DNA of 64,000 bases from Lichina pygmaea. Its lineage: Eukaryota > Ascomycota > Lichinomycetes > Lichinales > Lichinaceae. A program made the position numbers and the translations under genes. Shown here piece by piece: positions 11,432-22,079 of the stretch. Under the pieces are notes generated by a model. That model saw nothing but the letters and a program-made list of their open reading frames with translations. It made no database searches and was not told the DNA's origin. The DNA is taken from assembly GCA_963422465.1 (NCBI GenBank), contig OY730169.1, positions 1,736,001-1,800,000 of the forward strand, in the 5' to 3' direction. Position 1 is the first letter of the stretch. Each line of letters opens with the position of its first letter.

Positions 11432-13100
11432 ATGCTACTGTATGCATCATCTTTCTCCTGCTCGACAACCTTGCCGTTTGATTGGTACAGAAGCTCTACC
11501 ACACAGGATCATCGCGGCAGAGCACAAGGGTGCACGGTGAACAATGTTCCTTGGTATTCTCTTTTGCAAATTCTTCTGAAACTTCCTTTGGAAGGTTCTT
11601 TGAGCAGCCTCGCGTGCCTTGATCCTGGTTCTGGTCCCGGTACGAAGTATCGCTGCGGCTGTCGCAGACTGTTTTCAATTTCGATCTCTTGCAGGTGTCT
11701 CACCTGCCACGCTCGATCTTCCTTGGCGGAACATCGGTGCCATGTGTTGGGCTCCTGGGGTTTGTCGATGCCGTCGTTCCAGGCTTCGTTCTGCTGTTCT
11801 GTTGCATACGATCAGTCAGGAGTATCCCAGCCTGGGAGCTATCAAGGGGGCTGGTGCCTGAAGATGGGCATCATCCTCGCTGGATGCTCACATCTCGGGT
11901 ATTTGTTTCGATTTGTGTCAAGAGACTCTGCGAGAGACATTGTTCGCGATCGCTCTTTCCCTTCTTCGGCAAGAAGTTGTGCTTGGTGCAAGCTGTTGGC
12001 GTCACAGAGACGGTGCCCCCCGCCCCTTGAAAGAGAGCACTGTGGTGATGGACGTCAGGGACAGCAGGAAACACATCGTCGGTGTTGGATGTCTGTCTGC
12101 TGTCCTAGGACATGCTCTCGGATCGCTACGCCGTGGTGGGCTCCAAGATGGAGTATTTCTGGTGCCAGAACCACAGCACATGGGTACTAGAGTACATCTC
12201 AGACCTGCGCGATCCTGGTTTAGGCCGATGACCCATCTTGGTTTGCTTGGTCGAGACGCTGGTCAAAGTCTTCAGCTGGAAGCTTGGCCTAGGGATGCGG
12301 AGGGATGGAGAACACGTCTATCGAGAGACTGATATTTACTCTCCTTCGACCCAGCAGAAAGAGCCAGTCTGGACCTCCAACACCCCACCTACAGGTTTCT
12401 AGCTGCTGCGGGATACCATACCACAGGACACATTAGACAGTGAGATGAGACTGGTGCTGACAAGCAACGGCGGTGACAAGGTTATTCGCAAAGCAGAACG
12501 TGATCACGACCATGGAATGGCTGTATACAATCTGCCTCGGATGAACAGCATCCCAATCAGATCGACAGCCCACTGCTTCTATTTCGAGAAGACCGCTTCA
12601 TGGTGTTCCTCTCGGCAAGGCAGCACAACCTCCTCCACCATCGCACAGTCTGGGCAAGACATCAAAGGAGCTCATGTCGAGGCTTCGAATATCCTCCCGA
12701 TCAAGCGGTGTTCCTGGTCTCACAAATCTCGGAGCACGTCCACCGCGTCTCGTACAGGGGTAAATCGAACTGTGTTTTGCTGTCTTGACTGCTAACTTAT
12801 GCCGTACCGTACCGTACCGTACTCGACGTACTAACTTCCGTTTCAAGGCCCGTTCAACGGCGGCGGCCAAGACAACAAGACTGGTCGCTGGATCACTGGA
12901 CGATTTCCATCTCCTCCTCTTCATCCGCTTCCCAGAAACAGGACTTCGGCATGTCTTTCATGATGCAGAGCATCACGCCCATCTTCATCCAGCTGTCACA
13001 GAACCCCCTTTCCGCAAAAAAACCTCCCCTGTGCCCTCCCTGATACAACACCGTAGCGGAGACGAGAAAGATTCTCGTCCCTGTCCCGCAGAGAGTTGAC
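11432..13100 (+). other. Doubtful coding region, possibly a spliced gene or a decayed one
   Basis: Several neighbouring segments look coding on the plus strand but do not form one open frame. One frame is open at 11913-12332. A second frame over the same bases contains SDRYAVVGSKMEYFWCQNHS around 12118-12175. A third segment (about 12555-12765) is rich in Ser, Pro and Arg and ends before a plausible intron (GTAAAT ... TTTCAAG, acceptor near 12846). I recognise no family. It could be a multi-exon gene whose structure I could not settle, a degraded gene, or chance open frames in GC-rich DNA. Confidence 0.2.
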
Positions 13101-13504
13101 AAAGAAGTCCACTTCTCCCGTACTTCCGTACACACACACACACACTCTCTCTCTCTACCGAACACGCGGGTTTTAGGTCATGAACAGGAAACCACCGGCC
13201 CGCCAAGACGCACATCCCGTACATACGTACGTTACGTACATACATCCGTGTGAAACATTGCAAGGAACATGTCTTAGCCCCAGTCCAGTGGCCAGAGGCC
13301 AGAACAGTCGGTTGTCCCGTGTAGTCTAGCTTAGCCTGGCCCTGCCTAGTTCCTGTATCAAGCGTGGTGAGAAGGTAAACACTGTACAAGTGTATCGCAG
13401 CGTGCGTTTAACGGAGGGTTAGTGTCACGAGGTGCTACACACCGGCTTTGAAGATATCCAACTGTACGTATTACAATGGAGATGTTCTTCTAGGGTGTTC
13501 ATTG

Positions 13505-13538
<34 letters not shown>

Positions 13539-14531
13539 AATCACTCCATGATACTTCCCGTGGCAGCCGTGGCAGCCGTGGCAGCCGTGGTAGCCATGGT
13601 AGCTGTGATGGCCGTGGTAGCCGTACCGTAACCTTGTGAAAACCAGCTCTACTGCCTGAAGCCATCACCTCCCCACATTCCCAAGCCAAGACATCCTCCG
13701 TGCTTGTAGAGCGACAACAACACACCCCCATCCTCCCATCCTCTCATACTCCTATAGTCCCATAGTCCCATACTCCCGTACGCACCGTCAAAGACACCAC
13801 GAAAAGTAATCACTCGATTCCTCCGTCTAAAACAAGGAAACAGACAGAGAGTCGTGATGACATGTCCATCTAGAACGCGGGCCGGTCTGGCTAGCTGTAT
13901 GTTTGGGGACAAGAGAAACGGTCCTCCGAACTACTGTAGAGGCGTGTGTGGGATGGAGAGATGCTGCTTCGCTCGGCCGTCGTCCCGTGTATCGAGTCTG
14001 ACCTGCCGTGGCTTGACGCGCTAGTAGAGCTCGAGAGAGGTGGAGTAGCCTGAAGAATGCCCCGTTCGTGAGACGCAGGCGGTGGTGGGGACGGGTTGGA
14101 CTCGAATGTTGGGAGTATTGTTAGGTTCGACGGTGACGAGGAGCGGAGGAAGATGGTGCTGCTGAACGTCGGTGGCATCTGCACACTGGTAGGGATCCGA
14201 CAGTCACGCTGAGCAGGACGACGACACCGTGTTGGCCGGAGGAGTTACAGCAGATCTGGATCGATTGAAGATGGGAATCATGTGTCATTGAATGAAGAGG
14301 ACTAAATATAGCGACGTCACCGGACAGAGCAGCCCCGTGGAGCGCACCGCCAGGGTGGGCGGGTGACGGGAGCAGCATGGAAGAAGCTCTCGGTGGCCCA
14401 AGCGGACCGCACGAGACGCTCTCGACGCCCACCCGGGTGTGTGTGGACCCGACCCGAGGTGGCGATGGTCGTCGTCGAAGCGAAGAGAGAAGCCAAAGCA
14501 TAAGACATGAAAGAGGCGGGCGAGGTCGAGA
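13101..14531. other. Intergenic with microsatellites
   Basis: No gene recognised. Contains a CA/CT dinucleotide run near 13130-13160, a CTG trinucleotide run and an adjacent 9-bp minisatellite (13507-13626), and short GTAC clusters. The interval ends at the stop codon of the minus-strand gene at 14532. Confidence 0.5.
13507..13626. repeat. CTG run followed by a 9-bp GTGGCAGCC minisatellite
   Basis: About ten uninterrupted CTG units (13507-13538) are followed, after a 20-base gap, by six to seven degenerate copies of a 9-bp unit GTGGCAGCC or GTGGTAGCC (13559-13626). Either strand could encode repeats, but no gene model includes them. Confidence 0.8.
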
Positions 14532-15266
14532 CTAGATCCACGCCGAGCCCGTGGGGAGCAATCGGTCGTCGAAGACGCCGCCCAAGAGACCCTCGATCTC
14601 GGCGATGTAGTCGTGCGCGCCGAACTTGCTGAGCCCCTGCTCCCGCAGCAGCCGCTCCTCCTCGAGTAGGCTCCTGCGCACGCCGTACTCCTCCGCCACC
14701 TCGTTCACCTGCTCGAGCTCCTTGCCAAACGGGTGAGCGGAGGCGGGCCTGTCAACGGGGTCGCGGCTCGTCGGCATGACGTTCGGCGGCGACACGCGTC
14801 GCTCGGACCGCTTCCGCGCGAGGGCCGAGTGGGTCGCTTTTGTGTGGCTCGGTGCCCGTTGCGGGATGGCCGGACCGTCGCTCGACGAGGCGCTGTCGTG
14901 TCGGCTCGACTCGGTCACCGATATTAACGGACCGAGCTGGAAGTGGGAGGACAGACGTTTCGAATCTGGCGACGTTGGTGGCGAGTCGACCGGCGAGGGC
15001 TCCACTGACGTCGCAGGCGAGTTGGGCAAGGCGTTGGAGCCATCCGAATCGTCGGTGGAGCCGACGGAGGATGGAGAGGCGTCGTGGATGTCGGGCGCGT
15101 TGAAGGAGAGCATGTTCGTCGTCGACAGCAGCTGCACGGGGGCAGAGATCTGCGACCGCAGAAGCGGCTTCGCCTGCTGAGTTCTAGCGCTCGCCGACCG
15201 TTGAGGCGCAGACGGGCCGTGATCCGCTCGGACGCGCTTCGAGGTGAATGCTCTTCCGATGGCCAT
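14532..15266 (-). CDS. Conserved Pezizomycotina protein of unknown function
   Basis: A single-exon frame of 244 residues on the minus strand, starting MAIGRAFTSKRVR. The pattern matches, from memory, a family found across Pezizomycotina: the N-terminal GRAFTSKRV, a middle reading ISAPVQLLSTTNMLSFNAPD, a Ser/Pro/Asp-rich linker, then PAIPQRAPSHTKATHSALAR, and a C-terminal acidic helix-rich part (AHPFGKELEQVNEVAEEYG). The basic N-terminus and long disordered Ser-rich middle suggest a regulated, phosphorylated cytoplasmic or nuclear protein, but no function is known to me. No signal peptide or membrane segment. The start is the first ATG of the frame and fits the family. Confidence 0.8.
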   Translation of the reverse strand: MAIGRAFTSKRVRADHGPSAPQRSASARTQQAKPLLRSQISAPVQLLSTTNMLSFNAPDIHDASPSSVGSTDDSDGSNALPNSPATSVEPSPVDSPPTSPDSKRLSSHFQLGPLISVTESSRHDSASSSDGPAIPQRAPSHTKATHSALARKRSERRVSPPNVMPTSRDPVDRPASAHPFGKELEQVNEVAEEYGVRRSLLEEERLLREQGLSKFGAHDYIAEIEGLLGGVFDDRLLPTGSAWI

Positions 15267-18200
15267 GCCGTCGGTCTTTGGCTGTCCTGCCGAGTTCGAG
15301 AAGAGTCACGCGACGGTCTTCAAGGCCGTCGCAGTCGGCTGGGACTGTCACGACGGATTCTGGGTTGCCGTGCGTACTCGGAACGGTAGCGAAGTGGCCG
15401 GCCGAGTCTGAACGGAGGCTTTTCCACCGGTAGGGTCAACGGCCGAATTGACGTCGACCGACGAAGACCGACGAAACCACTCGCAAAAGCTGCGGCCGTG
15501 CCCGGGCCGAATGCGACGTGGTGCTTCAGTCGCCAAGGCGCTTGAGGGAACTGGTCCTGGTACTTCGACGTTGTTTGCGCTAGGATCTCCAAAGGGTCAA
15601 CGGTCCAGGTCGGCTTCGTCAGGAGGTCGTTGATATCTTGGGCGATCGGCGTAGCCGCGCGAGCTCTGAGGAGATACTGTTGGTGAGGCGGAAGATGGTA
15701 AAGACGGTGATAGAGGATTCAGATCCGGAGGAGGGAGTCGAGAGAGGCTGCTCGTGTGCTAGTGAATCGGTCGGCGAAGTGGACAGTGAACGGATCTGTT
15801 TGCGTGACCAGCCGGTGGATCCGGTGCTAATATGAACTTTTTTGCGGTCGAAATCAACTCGACCGAGAGCCGGAACAGACAAAGAGCGAGCAGACGAAGA
15901 ACTGTAGGCCAGCCAGATCAAAGACGGCGGGACAGAACTGACAAGACGATGCTGCTCGATCGCGTGTGCTGAAAGGAAGTGATCGGACAAGCCGGCGAAG
16001 GAGGGGAAAGATGAGGGGAAAGGAGCAAAAGAGGGTGAGCGAGAAACAAAGGCTGTCAGTAGGGAGCGCACCGGGGGCCCTTCTACAAATGCACGAGTAT
16101 GAACAGACGAGAGACAAGAGAAGGCTGTACGGTCCAGTAGTGACGCTTGGGACCAGCGCAGGACGAGAAGGAGACAGCGATGCGATGGGGGGAGGATCAA
16201 GCGAACATATAGACATTCCAAAAGAAGAAAGCAAAAAAGAAGGATAGATGGGGGCCGCCGTTGCTGGTGATTGGTCGATACGATTTCTTTTTTTCGCTTT
16301 TCCTGCTCCGTGGCGACGAATTAGGGTTAATCATCATGCGCAGCAACCCTTGCAGTACTGTAACGTATGTAAGAGCGGCAGAAATCGTTGCCACTGTTTC
16401 CGACTTCCCTTCGCCGTCGTCGCCGTCGTCCCTGGAAATGCAGCCACAACGGCGCCATGAAACCATATCACGCCGAACCCAGCTTGGCCCAGTTTCAGCC
16501 TGTGCCCAATCGATATCGCGTTTGGTCTCGAGTCACGTGAGGGCACAGGGAACGTAACGGTGTGCCCCCCAACAACCGGAGCCGCCGCCGCTTCCGTCGG
16601 TGGTCTAATTATTGGATCCTGAAGAAAAGCAACGAGGTGACCGCCGCATGACGCGGCTTGGTCACGTGACTAGATCACGTCAGACGTTGCCGGGCTGGCC
16701 AGCAGTCTACGACGTTGTAATACGTATCAGCAATGATGTACTCCGTACATATGTGCGTACCTAAAGCTCTCAGAAATATTCAATCAGGTGTTCTGACTAC
16801 TGCAGACCAATGTAGCAGCTATCTGAAAGATCCCCCTTCCTGCCAGGTAATGTACGTAATTGGTGGTGTCATTGAAGCTGATCAAGGTCACGTGATCTGA
16901 TTGGTCAAGCTAGATGTGCTCCGTACTCGTATGATCCGTGACCACGTAGTCATGTGATGCAACGTAGAGGCCGCTGACTGATCATCTCGTACGTACCTCG
17001 TACTGTACATACAGGTACGTACCTCTTCTGACTAATCGGATCGGATCGGTATTCCACACCCCAGCCCCACAGCCCCTGGCCCCCCCCCCCGACGTCTTGC
17101 TCCTGTGCTCTAGCAGGCTGGCTACAATGTTCAATACTACTTTGACTAGAACATGTATTGTTGAACATTGCTATGATGTGTAATTATCACAAGAGCTATG
17201 AACATTGATCATGGTCATGCGCTACTCACGTATCTTATCCTTGCAAGGCCGCACTCAGTCAGATGAAGGAGGCCACAGTGCTAAACCTCAAAGACTACTT
17301 TCATCGGGAGTTGGGCCCAACATCTTCAACAGATACAGACTATTGATCTGATCCCCCCTCTACGCAACTTTTTTCTCACCATGCCCCCCTCACTTCCATG
17401 TTCCCTTTGGTTTGGAGTGTATATCTTAGTGCCTCTGAGTTGGCGATAACTCACAGTGAGTATCAGTACTCCTAAACTATCAATACGTCGGTCTCCCACG
17501 CTGATGGGATCACGTCGCTCGACACTGCTACCTCAGCCGGACCCGCCTGACTTACCTAGCATGGACCGACGTGACGCCATCTCCAACCTAGGCAGACGGC
17601 TAGCTAAGGCACAGAACAAGCAACAGCCGGAGGAGGAAAGAGTAGAGAGGTCTTCAGGAATGCTTAAGTAATACCGGTAGCCAGAGCTTCTCTTCAAACT
17701 GTCAGACCAATCCAACCTCATCCTTTCGGTGCTTGATCGATTCGTCCGCAGGCCGCTCCCATCACATACCCCCTGACCACCCAACTCCCCGATCCATTCT
17801 CTCGTCACTGCGCCTCTTCTCCTTCCCCAGCGCACTCGCGCGGGTAACATTTAGTGCGGCTGCGCCTACTCGTACGTGTATGTATGTATGAATTCCTACT
17901 CCATTCTAAAGCTAGCTAGGCTAGATTACTACTCGGACGTAGCTGTGTCACGCTGATTAATGGACGGTCAGACAGCCTTGCCCTCTCTTCGTAGCGTCTT
18001 CTCCTTAGCAGCTGCGGAGCTGCGCTCTGCATGAGGTAGCATCCTGGAAATTACGTACGTACTGGTACACCAGCGATCCGCACATGTAACTGTCATACGC
18101 CAAAAGAATGCATCCCCTTCACCTGGATATCAGTGTGTTGCTTCGTCTCGGTACTAGATGAACAGTACTTACTGTACGTACTGGCCATACGCCCTCCCAG

Positions 18201-18587
18201 TGGCGCTGTCCGCGCGGATGTGCAGAAGCCGACACCAAAGTTGCTGAGGACGAGGATTTGACGGGAATAAAGCCATAGCACCCACAATCGACATTACCAG
18301 GGGATGAAATGGCACAATCACGCTGAATTTTGAGAACAGGATAAATTTTAGAGCCTGCATCACTTTGCAAAGAACTCTCGTGGTGACAACTAAACGATAT
18401 AATAAGATCTGTCCGCGTGGCAGCCGGTTCCAGTGACCGCCCGTGCATCGCCTCCGTCGAATCCTCCTCGTCAGTATAGGACTTCCAGTGATCGCCTCCG
18501 TTTCAAATCCTCCTCGTCAGTACGCTTTATCTCCCCGCCATAGCGTCGCTTGTTCCAGAGGACGTGGGCTAACTCTTGAGCTCAGCA
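15267..18587. other. Intergenic, no recognised gene apart from a LINE tail
   Basis: Nothing convincing is coded. The first several hundred bases are probably the promoter and 5' leader of the minus-strand gene ending at 15266. GTAC clusters occur near 16730-17020 and 18050-18180, and a run of 12 C near 17081. The only recognised element is a 51-bp LINE 3' tail at 17878-17928. Confidence 0.5.
17878..17928 (-). mobile_element. Ultra-short 5'-truncated LINE tail
   Basis: Fifty-one bases match, with one clear change, the 3' end of the LINE fragment at 25616-26006 (shared core ATGAATTCCTACTCCATTCT and GCTAGGCTAGATTA on the plus strand). It is bounded by a 12-bp near-perfect direct repeat, CTACTCGTACGT at 17866-17877 and CTACTCGGACGT at 17929-17940 (11 of 12 identical), as expected of a target-site duplication made by target-primed reverse transcription. 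Only the 3' tail was copied. Its own 3' end, on the minus strand, is a TAC/CATAC repeat. Confidence 0.75.
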
Positions 18588-19241
18588 ATGAACGGAATGT
18601 TGACCGTGCGGCTTGTGCTCCTTCTCTTGGGCATGGTCGTCCAGATCTTTTGCCACCCCCTGACGGATCGATGCGTTGAACCCCGCGGGCCTCCTTTCGA
18701 AGCTTCGGATGTGTCGAAGTCGACAAACCAGAGGCTCGCCGAGCCCGCTCAGGCGGCAAGGCTGTCGAGTCCAACGACGTCGTCAGCCAACGCTCCCACG
18801 ATCCGGTCGCATCCATCACACATCACGGCATCGCGCTTGCAGATACCGAGATGGTTGCCGCATAACGAATCATGCGGACTAGTCAATTCCGTGGAAAGAA
18901 GAAACGTCACCTTAGACGCCGGCAGAACAAGGCACGATGGCTCGACTCAAGAGAGCCTCAAATCAAACGCCGAGATCATCCTGGCCGCAGCGGCGGTCTG
19001 TATCGCCTTTTTGGCTCTGGTGTTGACCGCTCGATGGCCCCCGCCATGGCTGCGGAGCGCAACAAGAAACCAAGACCTCGAAATGCAAGGCGGAACAAGA
19101 CGTCCGGTGTTCGTAGACCTGGGTGCACCTTACGACCAATTCCCCCTCACAATTGCGCTGCCCATTCAGTCGATCCGCATGCTTCACCCGCTGGCGCTGG
19201 GCACACTGAACTCTGAAGAAGACAACGTGGAGCCAGACTGA
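18588..19241 (+). CDS. Predicted secreted or type I single-pass membrane protein, unknown function
   Basis: An uninterrupted frame of 217 residues from the ATG at 18588. The N-terminus (MNGMLTVRLVLLLLGMVVQI) is a clear signal peptide ending near FCHP. The middle is Ser/Thr/Pro-rich with possible N-glycosylation sites (NES, NVT). A second hydrophobic stretch, IILAAAAVCIAFLALVLTA, lies about 65 residues from the C-terminus and is followed by an Arg/Trp segment, so the predicted topology is lumenal N-terminus, one membrane span, and a short cytoplasmic tail ending in acidic residues. I recognise no domain. The frame is not supported by homology, but this ordered set of signal, linker and membrane span is unlikely by chance. 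Confidence 0.55.
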   Translation: MNGMLTVRLVLLLLGMVVQIFCHPLTDRCVEPRGPPFEASDVSKSTNQRLAEPAQAARLSSPTTSSANAPTIRSHPSHITASRLQIPRWLPHNESCGLVNSVERRNVTLDAGRTRHDGSTQESLKSNAEIILAAAAVCIAFLALVLTARWPPPWLRSATRNQDLEMQGGTRRPVFVDLGAPYDQFPLTIALPIQSIRMLHPLALGTLNSEEDNVEPD

Positions 19242-19539
19242 TTGCATCCAAGCTAGAAACGAAATTAGGAACAACGTAGAACAAGTGCTATGTTGCGCTT
19301 GGACATAGTCGAAGGGTCGTCGCATCGCCGGTGAGGATGTTTTTTTCTCAGAGCTGCCCAGTTGATGCTCCGATGGTCCCACTTCCGTCTGTCCTGACAC
19401 GATTGGTAGTAGGGCCAGGTCATCGGCGGCTCAGCTGCGCCACATTGACCAAAATGCATCGATGGCGGGAAATGGTCGGTACACCCGTGACGTTTTTTGG
19501 TTGGATAGAGATTGTCATATGATGAGCCGACGATGGGTG

Positions 19540-21307
19540 TCATGCCTCATCCGTCGATTCCCAGTCGCCACCTGCTGCTTCCGGCGCACCGTCCGAGTCT
19601 TCTTCAGATTCGCTGCTCTCGTTCACAGCCACAAGTCGCTCTGGCACCTCACGGTCGGAATGTCGTATGCGGTCGACAAAAGCTCTTCGGACGGCCGGAT
19701 TGGTCGAGGTGTCCCAGATCTGCACAGCGCCCTTGCTTCCAGCGACGGCTAACCTGAAGCCAACTTCCTGGTCGGGCGCGAACGTCGTCGAGAAGACCTT
19801 GCCAACGTCGAGATTCCGAGAAACAACCATGCTCGGTCCTTGAGCCTGCACGTTCCAGAGCTTCACTGCCTTGTCGCTCGATCCCGTCGCGACAAGTCCC
19901 GGGATGGTTGGGTTGACATCAAACGACGACAGAGCATCTTCGTGAGCTTGAAGTCTCCACACAGGCTTCGTCGTCGCGGGGGTTGAGGGGATCGTTCGGA
20001 CGTCATGGTAATGTAGAACGCCACTCTCGGTTGAGATCTGCAGATCTCAGCGAGGAGACTACCTCTGTTCATCGAAGAGCAACTCACGTAGAAAAAGTTA
20101 GGGTCGTGAGGATTCCATCGGACATTCTCGACATCGCTTTCGACTCCCCACCGAGGCACCTGAGCCCCCGGCGCCCGCATGTCGGCCGCAACGACGGTCC
20201 TGTCGTAGCTGCCGCTCAAGAGTACCGTCGACGTTGTCGGGTGCCAGGCGAGGGAGCAGACCTTGTCCGTATGGTGAGCATACGACTTGGCGCATGTCCC
20301 AGCTTTCAGATCCCACAGCTTGACTGTTTTATCCGCGGAAGACGACGCGAGAAGATTCTTGTGTGACCTGTTCGCGGCAAGGGAAAGGATGGCATCGACA
20401 TGGTAGTTGTCGTTCGCTTTCTTGGACTTCTTCCGCTTCTTCTTCCTGCTGGATTCGAGAGAAGTGGCGTCGCCGGCATCGCCGCCTTGGCCAAGGATGG
20501 CGTTCGGGTACATGCAGTCGACCAGATCTAGGTCCCATATCTCGATGTCCGGATCGAAAGTTCCGACCGCCACGAAGTTGGCTTTTGAACCGGCATCGGC
20601 ACCGTGTCTCCCGACCGGAATATCCAGCCACTCGAGACAGAGCGGGATGGCTGGCAACATGATGTCGTGATGGACATACAAATTATCGGCCTCGTCTTCA
20701 TAGACGTACACCTCAAGGTGCGCCACTTCATCTTCGACCTTGGCTGCAAGGAGGAGATTATCCGTTGCAAGGATCTGGAGTTCTTCTCGCTCGTCATTGT
20801 CTTCGCCGTCCTAAGTGATTTTCAGTTGAGTGATCGTTCTGGAGTCGTGGGGGACCGACCTCTTTCAAAGTTATGTATGGATCGTCGGCGTCGTTGTCGT
20901 GATAGGCGAGCGACTTGATGTTGGCGAACATTCCCATCGGGACCCCGTCGTCCTCCTGATCCGTTTCATCATACTTGTCCAAGTTATACTCTTTCAAATC
21001 GTCTTCGGCGTCTCTATGGGTCGACTGCAGTCAGTCACCCAGAAGCAGAGAGGGTAGCTTCCATGGCGACGCACATCGTCGACGCCGAGGTGGGGCTGAT
21101 CTCCCGGCCCTCACCCGACGGCTTCTTTGGCCTCTCGTTCTTATCTCCATCGTCTTGCGCCTTGTCCAGTTCTGCTCGGGCATCGTCGAGCTGCAGCTTC
21201 GCAAGCGTCGTTATCCTCTCAAATTCACCTTCGTTGAAGTCGTATCTTGTGGGAAATTGAGCTGGATGGCCACGAGGAACCCAAGCGGTGGCAGTGACCA
21301 TCGACAT
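19540..21307 (-). CDS. PWP1: Periodic tryptophan protein 1 (WD40 ribosome-assembly factor)
   Basis: Four exons on the minus strand: 21307-21075, 21013-20860, 20810-20088 and 20037-19540, giving 535 residues. An ATG three codons further up (21316) is also in frame. The N-terminus MSMVTATAWVPRG and the acidic segment LKEYNLDKYDE are typical of PWP1. WD40 blades follow, for example SADKTVKLWDLKAGTC, SGSYDRTVVAADMR and GSSDKAVKLWNVQ, with a Lys-rich insert KKKRKKSKK, probably a nuclear or nucleolar signal. The C-terminal tail is acidic. In yeast PWP1 acts in assembly of the 60S subunit, around 25S rRNA domain I. Introns are 49-61 bp with good donors (GTGCGT, GTCGGT, GTGAGT). Its 5' end faces PRP16, so the two genes diverge from the 21.3-22.1 kb interval. 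Confidence 0.93.
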
Positions 21308-21316
21308 GGCTTCCAC

Positions 21317-22079
21317 TTGGATTGTGGAAAGAGAAGGGCGGTGTTGGCGGGATGAGGGGCAAAGCGCACCGTTACTTACAAGATAACTTTTCTACGTAAG
21401 CGCTGTTTCGCAAAAGTAATGAGAGTTTCATGTAAGTAGTTACCGGCCGCTATAATTAGATCAACAGTCACTGCCGTACCCCCCTCATGCAAGTTCCTTG
21501 CTCTTTCTTTGGTGACCCCCACGCTTAGGTGCGCCACATACTGTACTCCGTACTACGTACCTGATCACGTGAAGGTACAGTTGATATCAGGTGCAGCATA
21601 TATAGAAGAGATATTGAGCAACAGAAGTCTATTGTACAAAGTGTGATGGCTTTCTCAGGACTCGACCATGTGAAGTACTCCTCCGGACCTCCTCATCTTC
21701 CCACCTGTCAGGAGAAGGCTCTTCGACTGGTGGGGGAGCTTTCTTTGTAGTCCTTGTTACTTTCTGAGCCTTCCTTTCTTCCTCTGCCTGTCTTCTCTTC
21801 TCTTGCATCTTGTGTCACGCGCAGCCGTACGAAGTAGGCTAGAGCGGGACTGAGCCAAAGGGCTTTACCGACATCTTCGTACTTGAGTGCGACGCACCCA
21901 GCTGCTTAGTCAGAATCTAAATGACTAAGCGCCCTGCTTGTACGAGTTCGTTACAGAGAAGCGAGACTAGCGCCAAGTGGAGTCGAACCACTTCAAATAT
22001 ATGACAACAGTTACGTACTCCGTATGAAGGTACCTCGTACATACGTACTACGTACTCAGCGCACGATACATCATCTACC
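21317..22079. promoter_or_regulatory. Divergent intergenic region between PWP1 and PRP16
   Basis: About 760 bp separate the two divergent start codons. No open frame of interest. It holds a TATATA-like stretch near 21597-21604, several CACGTG or TCACGTGA-like E-box words (about 21563), and GTAC clusters on both sides (21540-21560, 22010-22050), the last ending within 30 bases of the PRP16 ATG. Confidence 0.45.
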
